Part shown: positions 15,687 to 24,982 of the stretch, piece by piece | Position numbering within the stretch: position 1 is the stretch's first letter | Layout of the letters: each line of letters begins with the position of its first letter | DNA from: Paenibacillus sp. Soil787 | Lineage (GTDB): Bacteria; Bacillota; Bacilli; Paenibacillales; NBRC-103111 | Direction of reading: 5' to 3' | Length of the DNA stretch: 34,129 nucleotides | Assembly: GCF_001429545.1 (NCBI RefSeq) | Contig: NZ_LMSP01000016.1 | Span: forward strand, 41,485 to 75,613 | Made by a program: the position numbers and the translations under genes | The notes under the pieces: generated by a model | Databases searched by the model: none | Told to the model about the DNA's origin: nothing | Seen by the model: the letters and a program-made list of their open reading frames with translations, nothing else

Positions 15687-16559
15687 TTAAACATGATCTT
15701 CCGTATGTTGAATACCTGGAACCCCCATGCGATAGCTCCCTCTCGTCTCTACCCCACCTAACCCTTCAAGACCTGTGACTGTCAATTCAACAATATCAAG
15801 CATGGATATGGTATCCTTCACGGAAGTATACGACAGTTTAGCCGCGATACAAAGCGGATCTAAGGCGTGAATGAGGATACGAGCAGGAGAACTCGCAAAA
15901 TTAGCTCCAGCCCTCAGTAAGGCCTCAAAATGAGACTGACAGGCACCAGCCACAATAATCATGGAGTCCCGGTTGCGCTCATACTGCCTAGCGACCTGCA
16001 CAGCATTCACGAAGTTTTGTGAATTCTTATAGCTGGCAAGGCTGTATGGACCTCCACTTTTGCGATGTTTAAGGATCCCGTCATGACCGGTAACAACAAC
16101 AATGTCTGGCTTAATTTGTGGAAGCAGCCTATGAAGAGCATCCGCCATTTGTGCTTCAGGAATATAAAACCCCTCAGCAGGAATACGCAATTCCCCATAG
16201 ATCTGCATACTTTTACGTAAGTAGGTTGGATCGCCATCTAGGTGCAGCACTTTGCCAGGCACTTCGAAATAGCTTTTATTGACATTTTGATTATGGTTAA
16301 TAGAGAGTTGGTTCTTCTCCTGCAGCTGCATCTGGGATACAGCCAGACGCCGGAGCGACTCCCGAAATTCGGGTGAACTCGATCGCGGATGATCTATGGC
16401 ATCAACCGGATTTGAAATGGTCAAATCAGCTAGAGGCGCATCCGCGAGTAGCCTATAATCCACACCACGCAGGATAGCCTTCAGCTGCTCTATGCGCTCA
16501 ATCTTAAACATGACGTCGCCGCCATAGGATTTACGGGTAACATAGTCTCCTTGCCTCAT
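15687..16559 (-). CDS. yabG: Sporulation-specific protease YabG
   Basis: This 290-residue protein of the YabG family processes spore coat proteins in the mother cell of B. subtilis. The conserved core VVVTGHDG (His159) and VAGACQSHFEALLRAGANFASSPARILIHALDP (split here: VAGACQSHFEALL, then RAGANFASSPARILIHALDP) includes Cys207, a candidate catalytic Cys/His pair of this cysteine protease family. The ATG has TAGGAGGGG upstream. A sigma-K promoter in the 55-bp gap after rsmA (16582-16610) fits its known mother-cell expression, and a terminator follows, so it is a single-gene unit. Confidence 0.95.
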   Translation of the reverse strand: MRQGDYVTRKSYGGDVMFKIERIEQLKAILRGVDYRLLADAPLADLTISNPVDAIDHPRSSSPEFRESLRRLAVSQMQLQEKNQLSINHNQNVNKSYFEVPGKVLHLDGDPTYLRKSMQIYGELRIPAEGFYIPEAQMADALHRLLPQIKPDIVVVTGHDGILKHRKSGGPYSLASYKNSQNFVNAVQVARQYERNRDSMIIVAGACQSHFEALLRAGANFASSPARILIHALDPLCIAAKLSYTSVKDTISMLDIVELTVTGLEGLGGVETRGSYRMGVPGIQHTEDHV

Positions 16560-16581
16560 CGCACAAATCCCCTCCTAGGGG

Positions 16582-16610
16582 TATTCTATGGCGAAACTAG
16601 GCATTTGGTG
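16582..16610 (-). promoter_or_regulatory. Sigma-K promoter of yabG
   Basis: CACC (16607-16610), 16 bp, CATAGAATA (16582-16590) on the minus strand matches the sigma-K consensus AC at -35 and CATANNNTA at -10. yabG is sigma-K dependent in B. subtilis. Confidence 0.72.
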
Positions 16611-16614
16611 CGGG

Positions 16615-17909
<1,295 letters not shown>

Positions 17910-18452
17910 CTACTTATCAGCTTCCAAATGTTCCAAAGCCGCCTCAAATTCCTCACGCGATATTTGAAACATCGCACAGCGCTTATAAAACTGCTTGCCG
18001 TTGCAATAGCCAATTCCGAGCGCTTTACCCACAATCAGCCGGCGAGACGCCGCCTCAGCATGAACAATCAACCCTGCGGCCATGAGATCCTCCATGGTCA
18101 AAAGCGAAACCGCACCATCATATTCCGTACGGAGGCTCTGAAGAGCCTGACGGATCGTCTCAGGCGTCGCATTCTCGACGCCGATGTCACCCTTGTACTC
18201 AGCCTGCTCCTGCGTAATGAAGGCATGCTTGCAGCCAGGCACCTTGGCTGCTACAATCTTCCGAATCCGTTCACCTGCGTGATCCGGATCCGTAAATATA
18301 ATAACGCCTCTGCGCTGCTGCGCAAGAGCAATACGCTTTAGCACGGCTTGCCCTATCGCAGACCCGCCAGTTTCAATCGTATCTGCCTCTACCGCTCGGC
18401 GAATAGCAGCTGTATCGTCTTTGCCTTCGACGACGATCACTTCTTTAATCAT
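17910..18452 (-). CDS. rnmV: Ribonuclease M5
   Basis: This 180-residue nuclease matures 5S rRNA together with ribosomal protein L18 in Bacillus. The Toprim domain is at the N terminus (VVVEGKDD, then FTDPDHAGERIRK), followed by a C-terminal RNase M5 domain. AAGGGAA lies upstream of the ATG at 18452. It sits between yabE and rsmA as in B. subtilis. A copy of the GGATAAACG hairpin repeat lies just upstream. Confidence 0.96.
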   Translation of the reverse strand: MIKEVIVVEGKDDTAAIRRAVEADTIETGGSAIGQAVLKRIALAQQRRGVIIFTDPDHAGERIRKIVAAKVPGCKHAFITQEQAEYKGDIGVENATPETIRQALQSLRTEYDGAVSLLTMEDLMAAGLIVHAEAASRRLIVGKALGIGYCNGKQFYKRCAMFQISREEFEAALEHLEADK

Positions 18453-18475
18453 AAACGGTTCCCTTCCCAGTAGCT

Positions 18476-18566
18476 AAGGATAAACGACACTTTCGCCCTC
18501 TCTGGACGAGCGCGTTTGTCAAGGTTGATGCGAAGCGATGTATACTACTTATACGATCGCATATCA
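18476..18566. repeat. GGATAAACG hairpin repeat, copy B
   Basis: Begins AAGGATAAACGACAC and shares GACGAGCGCGTTTGTCAAGG and GATGCGAAGC with copy A (13387), followed by a second stem-loop (GCGAT.TATA-loop-TATAC.ATCGC) at the same place as the second hairpin of copy A but with different sequence. It lies between the yabE terminator and rnmV. Confidence 0.75.
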
Positions 18567-18570
18567 ACAG

Positions 18571-18598
18571 AAAAAGAAGAGGGGTCCCCTCTTCTTTT
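18571..18598. terminator. Terminator after yabE, palindromic
   Basis: AAGAAGAGGGG and CCCCTCTTCTT form an almost uninterrupted palindrome with T runs on both strands. For yabE (minus strand) it is followed by TTTTTC. A second small hairpin, CCAGGT-AACA-ACCTGG, lies directly before it. Confidence 0.88.
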
Positions 18599-18661
18599 GC
18601 CCAGGTTGTTACCTGGCAACGTATATATGACATTCTTCCCGCTGAGACACACGTTTACACG

Positions 18662-19801
18662 TTAATTTTCAGACGGCTTTTTCGGTCCTACCACATACAC
18701 GGTGTACCCTTGCTTCGTTCCGAATTTATTGGCATATCCATGATCTTCAAAGAAGACATCAATCATTTGACCTTTCACACCGCTGCCAATATCTTCAGCA
18801 CGGCGGAAGCCAATGCCCTCAATGTAAACCCACCATCCGAGCGGGATTACTTTCGGATCAACCGCAATCGTGCGGCCTTCTGTCACGGTAGTCCCTGTAT
18901 AGGTTTTACCGAAACCAGGGGATCCTTCGGACTTACCTGTAGATTCCTCGTCTGCGGAATAGGCAGTCAACTTCACATTCTTCAGGATTTGTTTATACCC
19001 AAAAGTCACGCCATTCTTCGAAACCTCATCCACACTAGGGGACGACGAAGAAAGAACAACTACAGGGTTTTTCGTGCCCACGGACACCACTTTATTAATG
19101 CTTTCTGTTTGTACTTCTTCACCCACAACTGCTTCCGCGACTAAAACACCGTCTTCGAAAGTCTTTTCTTTCTTTTTCAAGAGTACGCCCTCTTTACCTT
19201 CTTGGACGACTTGCTCTTTGCCTTTGAGCAGCGATGCGTCGCTCTTCTTTTCCGTATCGAACGCAATCGGCTCAGTTACTTCCTCCGTCTCTTTTTTCAC
19301 ACGGACGATTTTGATTTCATCGCCTGAGCTTAGAGCGGCTGTCGGTTCGGGAGTTAAACGATCGTGCTCCCCAAGTGCAATATGTAAACGTTGCAATGCA
19401 CTTTCTACCGTTCTTGCAGTTGTGTAAACAGTGGTGGTCTTTCCATCAGCAGTCAATTGAATCGGTGAGGCATGTTCGATGACAATTTTGTCTCCACCCT
19501 TGATTGTTGTCGTTGGCGCAGCAGAAATTTCATCGTGTTCACCAATCTTTATGGCTTGTTCATCCAGTAGGCGTTGCAGGACCCATTGCTTCGTTTGCAC
19601 AACAGTTTCTTGTCCATTCACAACCACGGATACGCTCTTGGTAGCCGTACCGTACAACAACACCAAAAACATGAAAGTCATTGCGATTGAAATTATGGCT
19701 AAGCTTAAAATCAAACGCAAGTTTTCATGCTTCCATCGCAATGCGAAGGACATGCTGGATGATCGTTTTACATGGGTCTCGCTAATAGAGATACTGCCCA
19801 C
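18662..19801 (-). CDS. yabE: YabE-type cell-wall hydrolase: DUF348, G5 and 3D domains
   Basis: This 379-residue membrane-anchored protein is of the resuscitation-promoting/stationary-phase survival class. One N-terminal transmembrane segment (about 28-50) is followed by two ubiquitin-like DUF348 repeats (about 55-165), a G5 domain (about 170-245) and a C-terminal 3D domain (about 283-372) with LTAYSADEESTG, GRTIAVDPKVIPLGWWVYI and the DVFFEDH aspartates typical of MltA-like lytic enzymes. The start is GTG (19799-19801), chosen because AAGGAGG lies 9 nt upstream. A c-di-AMP riboswitch and terminator lie in its leader, so high c-di-AMP should lower expression. Enzymatic activity is inferred from the family. 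Confidence 0.93.
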   Translation of the reverse strand: MGSISISETHVKRSSSMSFALRWKHENLRLILSLAIISIAMTFMFLVLLYGTATKSVSVVVNGQETVVQTKQWVLQRLLDEQAIKIGEHDEISAAPTTTIKGGDKIVIEHASPIQLTADGKTTTVYTTARTVESALQRLHIALGEHDRLTPEPTAALSSGDEIKIVRVKKETEEVTEPIAFDTEKKSDASLLKGKEQVVQEGKEGVLLKKKEKTFEDGVLVAEAVVGEEVQTESINKVVSVGTKNPVVVLSSSSPSVDEVSKNGVTFGYKQILKNVKLTAYSADEESTGKSEGSPGFGKTYTGTTVTEGRTIAVDPKVIPLGWWVYIEGIGFRRAEDIGSGVKGQMIDVFFEDHGYANKFGTKQGYTVYVVGPKKPSEN

Positions 19802-20016
19802 TTCTTCGGTCCTCCTTCAAAGCCTCGCCGCCAGGTTACAGCATGATTAGATTTGACGCGACTAAGGTTTTTTAGTTTAACTTAACGTGTTCGCCATCAG
19901 CAGTACGGTGCTATACCGCTGCCTTCTGGTCGTCCCACACCAGTTTGCCTATTCAACATTCATATGAATTCCGGGCAATTTTTAGTCGTCCGAATTGTGT
20001 ATAGCCCTTTATGAAG

Positions 20017-20056
20017 ACAAAAAGCCAGCAAGAAGAGGACTCTTCTCGCTGGCTTT
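20017..20056 (-). terminator. Terminator of the c-di-AMP riboswitch
   Basis: AAAGCCAGC.AGAAGAG-TCC-TCTTCT.GCTGGCTTT is followed by TTGTCTTC on the minus strand. It stands between the aptamer (20100-20275) and yabE, as expected for an expression platform working by attenuation. About 215 nt of leader follow before the yabE start, containing no recognised gene. Confidence 0.9.
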
Positions 20057-20099
20057 TTTTGCATAGTAAATACACAAATAGCACGCACGACAATCGTTA

Positions 20100-20275
20100 C
20101 CTCTCTTACGCTTACGAGGTTAGCTGACGGATTCGGACGTGAGAGTCGCCCTACTATGAGCATACGAAGTATGCTCAAAGATTCACCCCTGTTACTCACT
20201 CTGTTCACTCAAGAAGCATGCTTCTTCAGCTTACAGTGGTTCCCCCGTTCCCATAAATGGAACTCAGCGAATGGA
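20100..20275 (-). ncRNA. c-di-AMP (ydaO/yuaA) riboswitch
   Basis: The minus strand carries the conserved ydaO landmarks in order: CGCTGAGTTCC near the 5' end, GGGGGAACC, GGGGTGAATC, a variable hairpin with a perfect stem (TGAGCATAC/GTATGCTCA), AGGGCGACTC, then CCGAATCCGTCAGCTAACCT and CGTAAGCG closing the first stem. In known cases c-di-AMP binding promotes termination upstream of wall hydrolases or potassium transporters. Here the target is yabE. A possible sigma-A promoter lies at 20313-20341. Confidence 0.93.
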
Positions 20276-20312
20276 AAAATGGCAAATTGGTTATTAAGTT
20301 ATTATGAAAAGT

Positions 20313-20341
20313 ATATTACGCTGTTAATCTTAACCTGTAAA
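20313..20341 (-). promoter_or_regulatory. Possible sigma-A promoter of the riboswitch-yabE unit
   Basis: TTTACA (20336-20341), 17 bp, TAATAT (20313-20318) on the minus strand. The -10 is only a fair match; the position, about 40 bp before the aptamer, is suitable. Confidence 0.4.
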
Positions 20342-20561
20342 GGGATTAACACCTACTAAAAAGGGCTAAATTGAATAAAATTAGATTAAATAGGCAATAA
20401 AATAGCCCTATTTCTACTTATATCTCACTATCACGTACGTATACTAACTCTTTTCAACTTTCCACCCCTAAACTAGGCTTAAATTACAAATTTGTTTATA
20501 ATGATCGTATAGGAAAACGATTCATAAATACCAATAATTTGCTAATCAGGGAGGCAATGAG

Positions 20562-21305
20562 ATGAGCTCCATTCTACAAGTTGACTCTTTATACGGGGGA
20601 TATTTACCAAATAAACCCGTTCTTCATGACCTAACCTTTTCAATTCGTCAAGGTGAAATGATGGGTCTGATCGGACTTAATGGTGCGGGTAAAAGTACGA
20701 CAATCAAAAACATTCTCGGCCTTCTTCAACCGCAAAAAGGATCCATACGAATCAACGGACTAACTTTAGCTGAAAATCCTTTGTCCTATCGAGCAACCTA
20801 CGCTTATGTACCCGAAAGTCCTGAGCTTTACGAAGAGCTTACGATCCGTGAACACCTTGAGTTAACCGCTATGGCCTACGGCTTGTCGAAGGACGACTAT
20901 TCGGCTCGATCCAGCTCACTTTTGGAGCAGTTTCAAATGAAGGACAAGCTGAACAGCTTCGCCAGCCATTTATCCAAAGGAATGAAACAGAAAGTCATGA
21001 TTATGAACGCATTTCTGATTGAACCCTCGTTATATATTATCGATGAACCCTTTCTCGGTCTCGATCCTTTAGCGATCCGTTCCTTACTAGAATTAATGGT
21101 CAAAATGAAACACAAAGGAGCATCATTCCTCATCTCATCGCATATTTTGTCTACAATTGAAAAATATTGCGATAACTATGTTGTCCTTCACCGAGGCCGT
21201 ATGGTTGCTCAGGGGGATCTAGTCGAATTGCGCGAGCAAACCGAACTCCCTGGAGCGTCACTAGACGACATTTTCTACAAGCTCGTACAAGGGGATTCGT
21301 TATGA
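20562..21305 (+). CDS. ecsA: ABC transporter ATP-binding protein EcsA
   Basis: This 247-residue ATPase has the same length as B. subtilis EcsA and closely similar sequence blocks (GLIGLNGAGKSTTIKNILG, YEELTIREHLELTAMAYGLSK). Walker A is GLNGAGKST (38-46), the signature is the variant LSKGM, and Walker B is LYIIDEPF. In B. subtilis Ecs is needed for the intramembrane protease RasP pathway, secretion, competence and sporulation. GGGAGG lies 7 nt before the ATG; a TATAAT lies about 60 bp upstream but without a clear -35. It overlaps ecsB by four bases (ATGA). In B. subtilis ecs is elsewhere on the chromosome. Confidence 0.93.
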   Translation: MSSILQVDSLYGGYLPNKPVLHDLTFSIRQGEMMGLIGLNGAGKSTTIKNILGLLQPQKGSIRINGLTLAENPLSYRATYAYVPESPELYEELTIREHLELTAMAYGLSKDDYSARSSSLLEQFQMKDKLNSFASHLSKGMKQKVMIMNAFLIEPSLYIIDEPFLGLDPLAIRSLLELMVKMKHKGASFLISSHILSTIEKYCDNYVVLHRGRMVAQGDLVELREQTELPGASLDDIFYKLVQGDSL

Positions 21306-22534
21306 GAAATATGGACATCAACACCCGTGCCTTATGGCAGCAAAGATTCGAACATTATATGAAGGAATCCATGGGCTATTGGCAATACGCAGCGCGTAGT
21401 AATTTCATCGGTCTCGTGTTGTTTCTTGTCATCATTTCTTCCTATTATTATGCAAAAATACTACAGCGTCTTCCGACAGATTATCCCTATCTATGGATCG
21501 TGCTTTTGCTGCTCGTTCCGCTTCTTTCTTCAAGCCCCATTCGTACATTGGTAAGGAAAGCAGACCGCATGTTTTTGTTACGGATCGAACATCAAATGGG
21601 CGCTTATTTCCGAAGCGGACTCATGTACAGTTTGACACTTCAAGCTTTTGGGACATTTATCGCCTGGGTGGTCTTATGGCCGCTTTATCACCACTGCCTC
21701 GGCGCTTCAGAGCAGCATTTCTTACTGATGCTTGCACTACTTCTTCTATTAAAGATAGCTAATTTATTAGCTAGTTGGCAGGAAAGTCGTTTTACTCATG
21801 AGCGCACCAGATTAGCTTCGATTAGCTTTCGCTGGATGGCAACAACCGCTCTCATTTCGCTGCAATTCCTCACCAGCATTTTATGGGCAAGCGGTGCTGC
21901 ACTGCTACTCATTTTCGTATGGTTAGCAGCCATTCATTTCGTATCGAAATACGTCATCGGCTGGGACTACTTGATCACCAAGGAAAATCAGCAGCAAGCT
22001 CGACTTTACGCCTTTTTTAGCTGGTTCGTCGATGTGCCTCAGATGGGAACGCGAATAGCCCGCCGAAGTTGGATCAGCGGGCTTACACGGTTCATACCTT
22101 TTAGACAAGATGCTGCCTATTTGTACCTATATATGAAGACATTGCTGCGTACGGAGCTGTTCGCAATCGTATTGCGTATCACCTTGTTAGGTGTACTAGC
22201 TATAGCCGTTTCAAGCAGCGGTACTGGAAGGAGCTTAATCTTCCTGATTGCCCTTATGATTTCACTTGTCCAGTTATCGTCACTCGAGCGCGCTCATCGC
22301 TATACGTTCTGGCTTGAGATGTATCCGCTCAATCAGAATACGAAAGCAGGTTCATTGGCCTTTATCATTTGGTTAGCCTTATTGCTAGAGCTATGTATCT
22401 TGACGATTCCTCTTATGATTCGCTCTTCACCAATCTATCTGCTCGTTCCACTCATCAGTCTCATCTTCATTTCTTTCAGCTGCGGCATTGTGCTTCGCCG
22501 TAAGTTCGAGAAGAACATTTTACTTGAGACCTAG
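21302..22534 (+). CDS. ecsB: ABC transporter membrane protein EcsB
   Basis: This 410-residue integral membrane protein is the permease partner of EcsA. The hydrophobic segments come in pairs (about 35-55, 60-78, 108-130, 140-158, 180-215, then 285-325 and 345-395), with a cytoplasmic N terminus (ALWQQRFEHYMKESMGYWQY) of the EcsB type. Its ATG overlaps the ecsA stop. The 3' end overlaps the end of the convergent tatD by 15 bp with no terminator seen between them. The symbol rests on pairing with EcsA, on length (B. subtilis EcsB is about 408) and on topology. Confidence 0.9.
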   Translation: MRNMDINTRALWQQRFEHYMKESMGYWQYAARSNFIGLVLFLVIISSYYYAKILQRLPTDYPYLWIVLLLLVPLLSSSPIRTLVRKADRMFLLRIEHQMGAYFRSGLMYSLTLQAFGTFIAWVVLWPLYHHCLGASEQHFLLMLALLLLLKIANLLASWQESRFTHERTRLASISFRWMATTALISLQFLTSILWASGAALLLIFVWLAAIHFVSKYVIGWDYLITKENQQQARLYAFFSWFVDVPQMGTRIARRSWISGLTRFIPFRQDAAYLYLYMKTLLRTELFAIVLRITLLGVLAIAVSSSGTGRSLIFLIALMISLVQLSSLERAHRYTFWLEMYPLNQNTKAGSLAFIIWLALLLELCILTIPLMIRSSPIYLLVPLISLIFISFSCGIVLRRKFEKNILLET

Positions 22535-23287
22535 CAATCGAATTGCATTGTTTGTTGTTATTTCCGCAATCTCTTCCAAAGTCATACCCCGAATTTCCGC
22601 GGCTGTCTCAGCTACCAAGCGAACATAGCCGGTTTCATTACGCTTGCCGCGGAAAGGATGCGGGGTCAGATAGGGAGCATCGGTCTCAATTAACAAACGA
22701 TCTAATGGAACTTGCGCCAGCACTTCCTTCGGTTGCCTAGCGTTCTTAAACGTAACTGGACCCCCAAAAGAAATATGGAAATTCATATTCAGACACTGCT
22801 TCGCCGTCTCCCAGCTTCCTGAGAAGCAGTGCATGATTCCCCCTACTTCCTCGGCCTTCTCTTCTTTTAAAATATGCAAAATATCTTGATGGGCATCTCG
22901 ATTATGTATGACTATGGGCATCCCCAATTTACGCGCTAGACGAATTTGCTCCCGAAATACCCGCTGCTGTACATCCCTCGGCGACTTATCCCAGTAGTAA
23001 TCCAGTCCAATTTCCCCGATGGCGACAACTTTCTCATGCTTGCACAACTCTTCTATCCATTCTAAGTCGCCAGGCATCATATCAATAGCATCAACAGGAT
23101 GCCACCCTACCGTTGAATAGATGAAATCATACCTCTCAGCAAGCGCAATTGAGCTGGGGATGGTCTCTCGATTGAATCCCACATTCACTATTCTTGTCAC
23201 TCCGGCTTCAAGCGCGCGCCCTATCACTTCATCTTGATCTTCATTAAATTGTTCAGCATTTAAATGTGTGTGTGAATCCGTTAGCAT
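22520..23287 (-). CDS. tatD: TatD family metal-dependent DNase
   Basis: This 255-residue TIM-barrel hydrolase (YabD/YcfH) has the metal ligands DSHTHLN (His6, His8), GEIGLDYYWD, VIHNRDAH, MHCFSGS and IETDAPYLTP. TatD proteins act as 3'-5' exonucleases in repair and oxidative stress. AAGGGAGAA is upstream of the ATG. It follows the HD hydrolase gene at 48 bp, so the two may form an operon; in B. subtilis metS stands in the upstream place. Its end overlaps convergent ecsB. Confidence 0.96.
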   Translation of the reverse strand: MLTDSHTHLNAEQFNEDQDEVIGRALEAGVTRIVNVGFNRETIPSSIALAERYDFIYSTVGWHPVDAIDMMPGDLEWIEELCKHEKVVAIGEIGLDYYWDKSPRDVQQRVFREQIRLARKLGMPIVIHNRDAHQDILHILKEEKAEEVGGIMHCFSGSWETAKQCLNMNFHISFGGPVTFKNARQPKEVLAQVPLDRLLIETDAPYLTPHPFRGKRNETGYVRLVAETAAEIRGMTLEEIAEITTNNAIRLLGLK

Positions 23288-23335
23288 CTTTGTTCTCCCT
23301 TAAGTTGAAATATTCTGCTGCACTTATTTTTCTAG

Positions 23336-24613
23336 CTAATCTTGCTCACCAAGCAGTGCCCATAAATCAGGATAATTGGTTGCGTTCAAACGTTCCAACA
23401 GCTCCTCCGGATAATAAACATGATGCTTACCCATTTGGAAGCCACTGATGGACTGAACAATTTCAGATCGATGCGTAATTTCCGTTAAAGTCTCCTTATG
23501 ATCCAGCAGAAAAATCGGCAAATTGTCATCCGTTTCCCCCGGTCTATACACGTCATAGGATTGATTCGATGGAAAATCAATTTCCATATAATAAGTAGGG
23601 TCAAATCCGACCTCAGTCATCACTTTTTCCATCAGCTTAATTTGACGTTGATTAGACTCATCAAAGGTACTGTATTTGTACAACTTACGATCCAAAAACC
23701 GTTTACACATATCGGCCAAGATAGGATCTTTCTCATTACTCCAGAAAGTTAGCATCGTCTGCATAACAGACTCATCCAATAACAAATAATCTTCAAGCGA
23801 AATTTTATTCTGAATCAGATGCAAAATGGGGTCCACCATAAATCCAAACGTATAATTTTCTTCGTATAAATGTTTAGCTCGCGCAAAAACTTTATGCAGC
23901 AAAATTTCCGCACTGCGTGTAACGGGATGGAAATATACCTGCCAGTACATTTGATAACGAGACATTAAATAGTCCTCAACGGCATGCATGCCGCTTTCTT
24001 TGACAACAATATGCCCTTTGTAGGGTCTAATTACACGAAGAATCCGCTCCAGATCGAATGTGCCGTAATTTACACCAGTGAAATAAGCATCGCGCAATAA
24101 ATAGTCCATGCGGTCTGCATCCAACTGACTGGATACAAGGCTAACCACAATTTCTTCACTATACGATTTACAAATAACGCCCGCCACTTTTTTCGGGAAA
24201 TCAGGTGACACTCGGCTGAGGACTTTGTTCACATCGGTATCTCCAAGGACAATTCTGCATGACCAGTCTTCATGTCTCGTTCCGAAAGCTTTTTCAATGG
24301 AATGAGAGAAGGGCCCGTGACCCAAATCATGAAGCAATGCCGCACAAAGGCAGAGCAGACGTTCCTCTTGAGGCCAATCCTCATAGTGATTGCGTTCGAA
24401 TTGTGAAATAATTTTCCGAGTGATTTCGTACACACCGAGTGAATGTGAGAATCTACTATGCTCAGCACCATGAAAAGTTAAATAAGAAGTACCTAATTGC
24501 CTTATGCGGCGCAGTCTCTGGAACTCTCGCGTATTAATTAAATCCCAAATCGTATTGTCCTGCACGTAAATATATTTATGAACCGGATCTTTAAAAACCT
24601 TCTCTTCCTTCAT
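23336..24613 (-). CDS. HD-domain phosphohydrolase, YwfO/dNTPase-like
   Basis: This 425-residue protein has the HD superfamily residues in family-typical context: EHSRFSHSLGVYE (His57), CAALLHDLGHGPFSH (His95, Asp96) and SSQLDADRMDYLLRDA. The overall arrangement resembles B. subtilis YwfO and the SAMHD1-like dNTP triphosphohydrolases. The substrate cannot be read from the sequence. TGAGG lies 9-10 nt before the ATG. The upstream region to abrB contains TGTCGAA-type Spo0A boxes, so it may be under Spo0A control. In B. subtilis metS occupies this place. Confidence 0.88.
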   Translation of the reverse strand: MKEEKVFKDPVHKYIYVQDNTIWDLINTREFQRLRRIRQLGTSYLTFHGAEHSRFSHSLGVYEITRKIISQFERNHYEDWPQEERLLCLCAALLHDLGHGPFSHSIEKAFGTRHEDWSCRIVLGDTDVNKVLSRVSPDFPKKVAGVICKSYSEEIVVSLVSSQLDADRMDYLLRDAYFTGVNYGTFDLERILRVIRPYKGHIVVKESGMHAVEDYLMSRYQMYWQVYFHPVTRSAEILLHKVFARAKHLYEENYTFGFMVDPILHLIQNKISLEDYLLLDESVMQTMLTFWSNEKDPILADMCKRFLDRKLYKYSTFDESNQRQIKLMEKVMTEVGFDPTYYMEIDFPSNQSYDVYRPGETDDNLPIFLLDHKETLTEITHRSEIVQSISGFQMGKHHVYYPEELLERLNATNYPDLWALLGEQD

Positions 24614-24648
24614 CCATTCACAACCTCATCTTAGTAAATTTAAATCAT

Positions 24649-24698
24649 TTCGACAATTCTTTTTCATTACCTCGATATTATTGTCGTATTTTGTCGAA
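24649..24698. promoter_or_regulatory. Cluster of Spo0A boxes upstream of the HD hydrolase gene
   Basis: TTCGACA (24649-24655, inverse of the box), TGTCGTA (24682-24688, one mismatch) and TGTCGAA (24692-24698, exact, in TTTTGTCGAAAC) lie 36-85 bp upstream of the hydrolase start. The consensus 0A box is TGTCGAA within TTTTGTCRAA. Confidence 0.6.
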
Positions 24699-24882
24699 AC
24701 GTATATTCCAATTTCTTTGTCCTAATAAGCTAATCTTTATCTTCATAATTTTGAACTTTCTAAGGAGGACGTACGTAATATATGATTTACATTCCCTTAT
24801 TCTACTTGGTTTTTCTCATATTTTAAACAAAAACAAATTTTAATTTTTTTTAAATAACATGCTTAAATAGACAAAAATATGG

Positions 24883-24911
24883 TTGACTATTTTGGGAATC
24901 GTTGGTATCAT
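24883..24911 (+). promoter_or_regulatory. Sigma-A promoter of abrB
   Basis: TTGACT (24883-24888), 17 bp, TATCAT (24906-24911). One mismatch in each box with optimal spacing. It lies about 72 bp before the abrB start. Confidence 0.85.
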
Positions 24912-24925
24912 TAGGCAAGAAGATA

Positions 24926-24932
24926 TGTCGAA
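24926..24932 (+). promoter_or_regulatory. Spo0A box just downstream of the abrB transcription start
   Basis: An exact TGTCGAA lies about 15 bp after the -10. In B. subtilis phosphorylated Spo0A represses abrB from boxes immediately downstream of the promoter; the same arrangement is seen here. Confidence 0.78.
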
Positions 24933-24982
24933 ACATGACGATATTGATAAATTTTTGATAAAATCGAAAGGGGTTTATATAT

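Larger units (their letters stand above)
24614..24982. other. Divergent regulatory region between the HD hydrolase gene and abrB
   Basis: These 369 bp are AT-rich and hold three or four Spo0A-box-like sites, the abrB promoter and a free-standing SD (CTAAGGAGG near 24760) followed after 13 nt by an ATG opening a 14-codon hydrophobic reading frame (24782-24826), which is probably fortuitous. No other gene was seen. Confidence 0.6.

Noticed and set aside
18571..18617. Palindrome as an attachment site or origin
   Set aside because: It has the exact form of a terminator (stem plus T run) at the end of yabE, and no integrase or replication gene is near.
19960..20208. 82-codon minus-strand frame upstream of yabE
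   Set aside because: It is wholly accounted for by the c-di-AMP aptamer and its terminator.
20490..20510. Sigma-A promoter of ecsA
   Set aside because: A TATAAT is present at about 20497 but no acceptable -35 lies 16-18 bp upstream, so it was not listed as a promoter.
24782..24826. 14-codon leader peptide before abrB
   Set aside because: The SD CTAAGGAGG is 13 nt from the ATG, which is long, and the promoter of abrB lies downstream of it. Kept only as a note.
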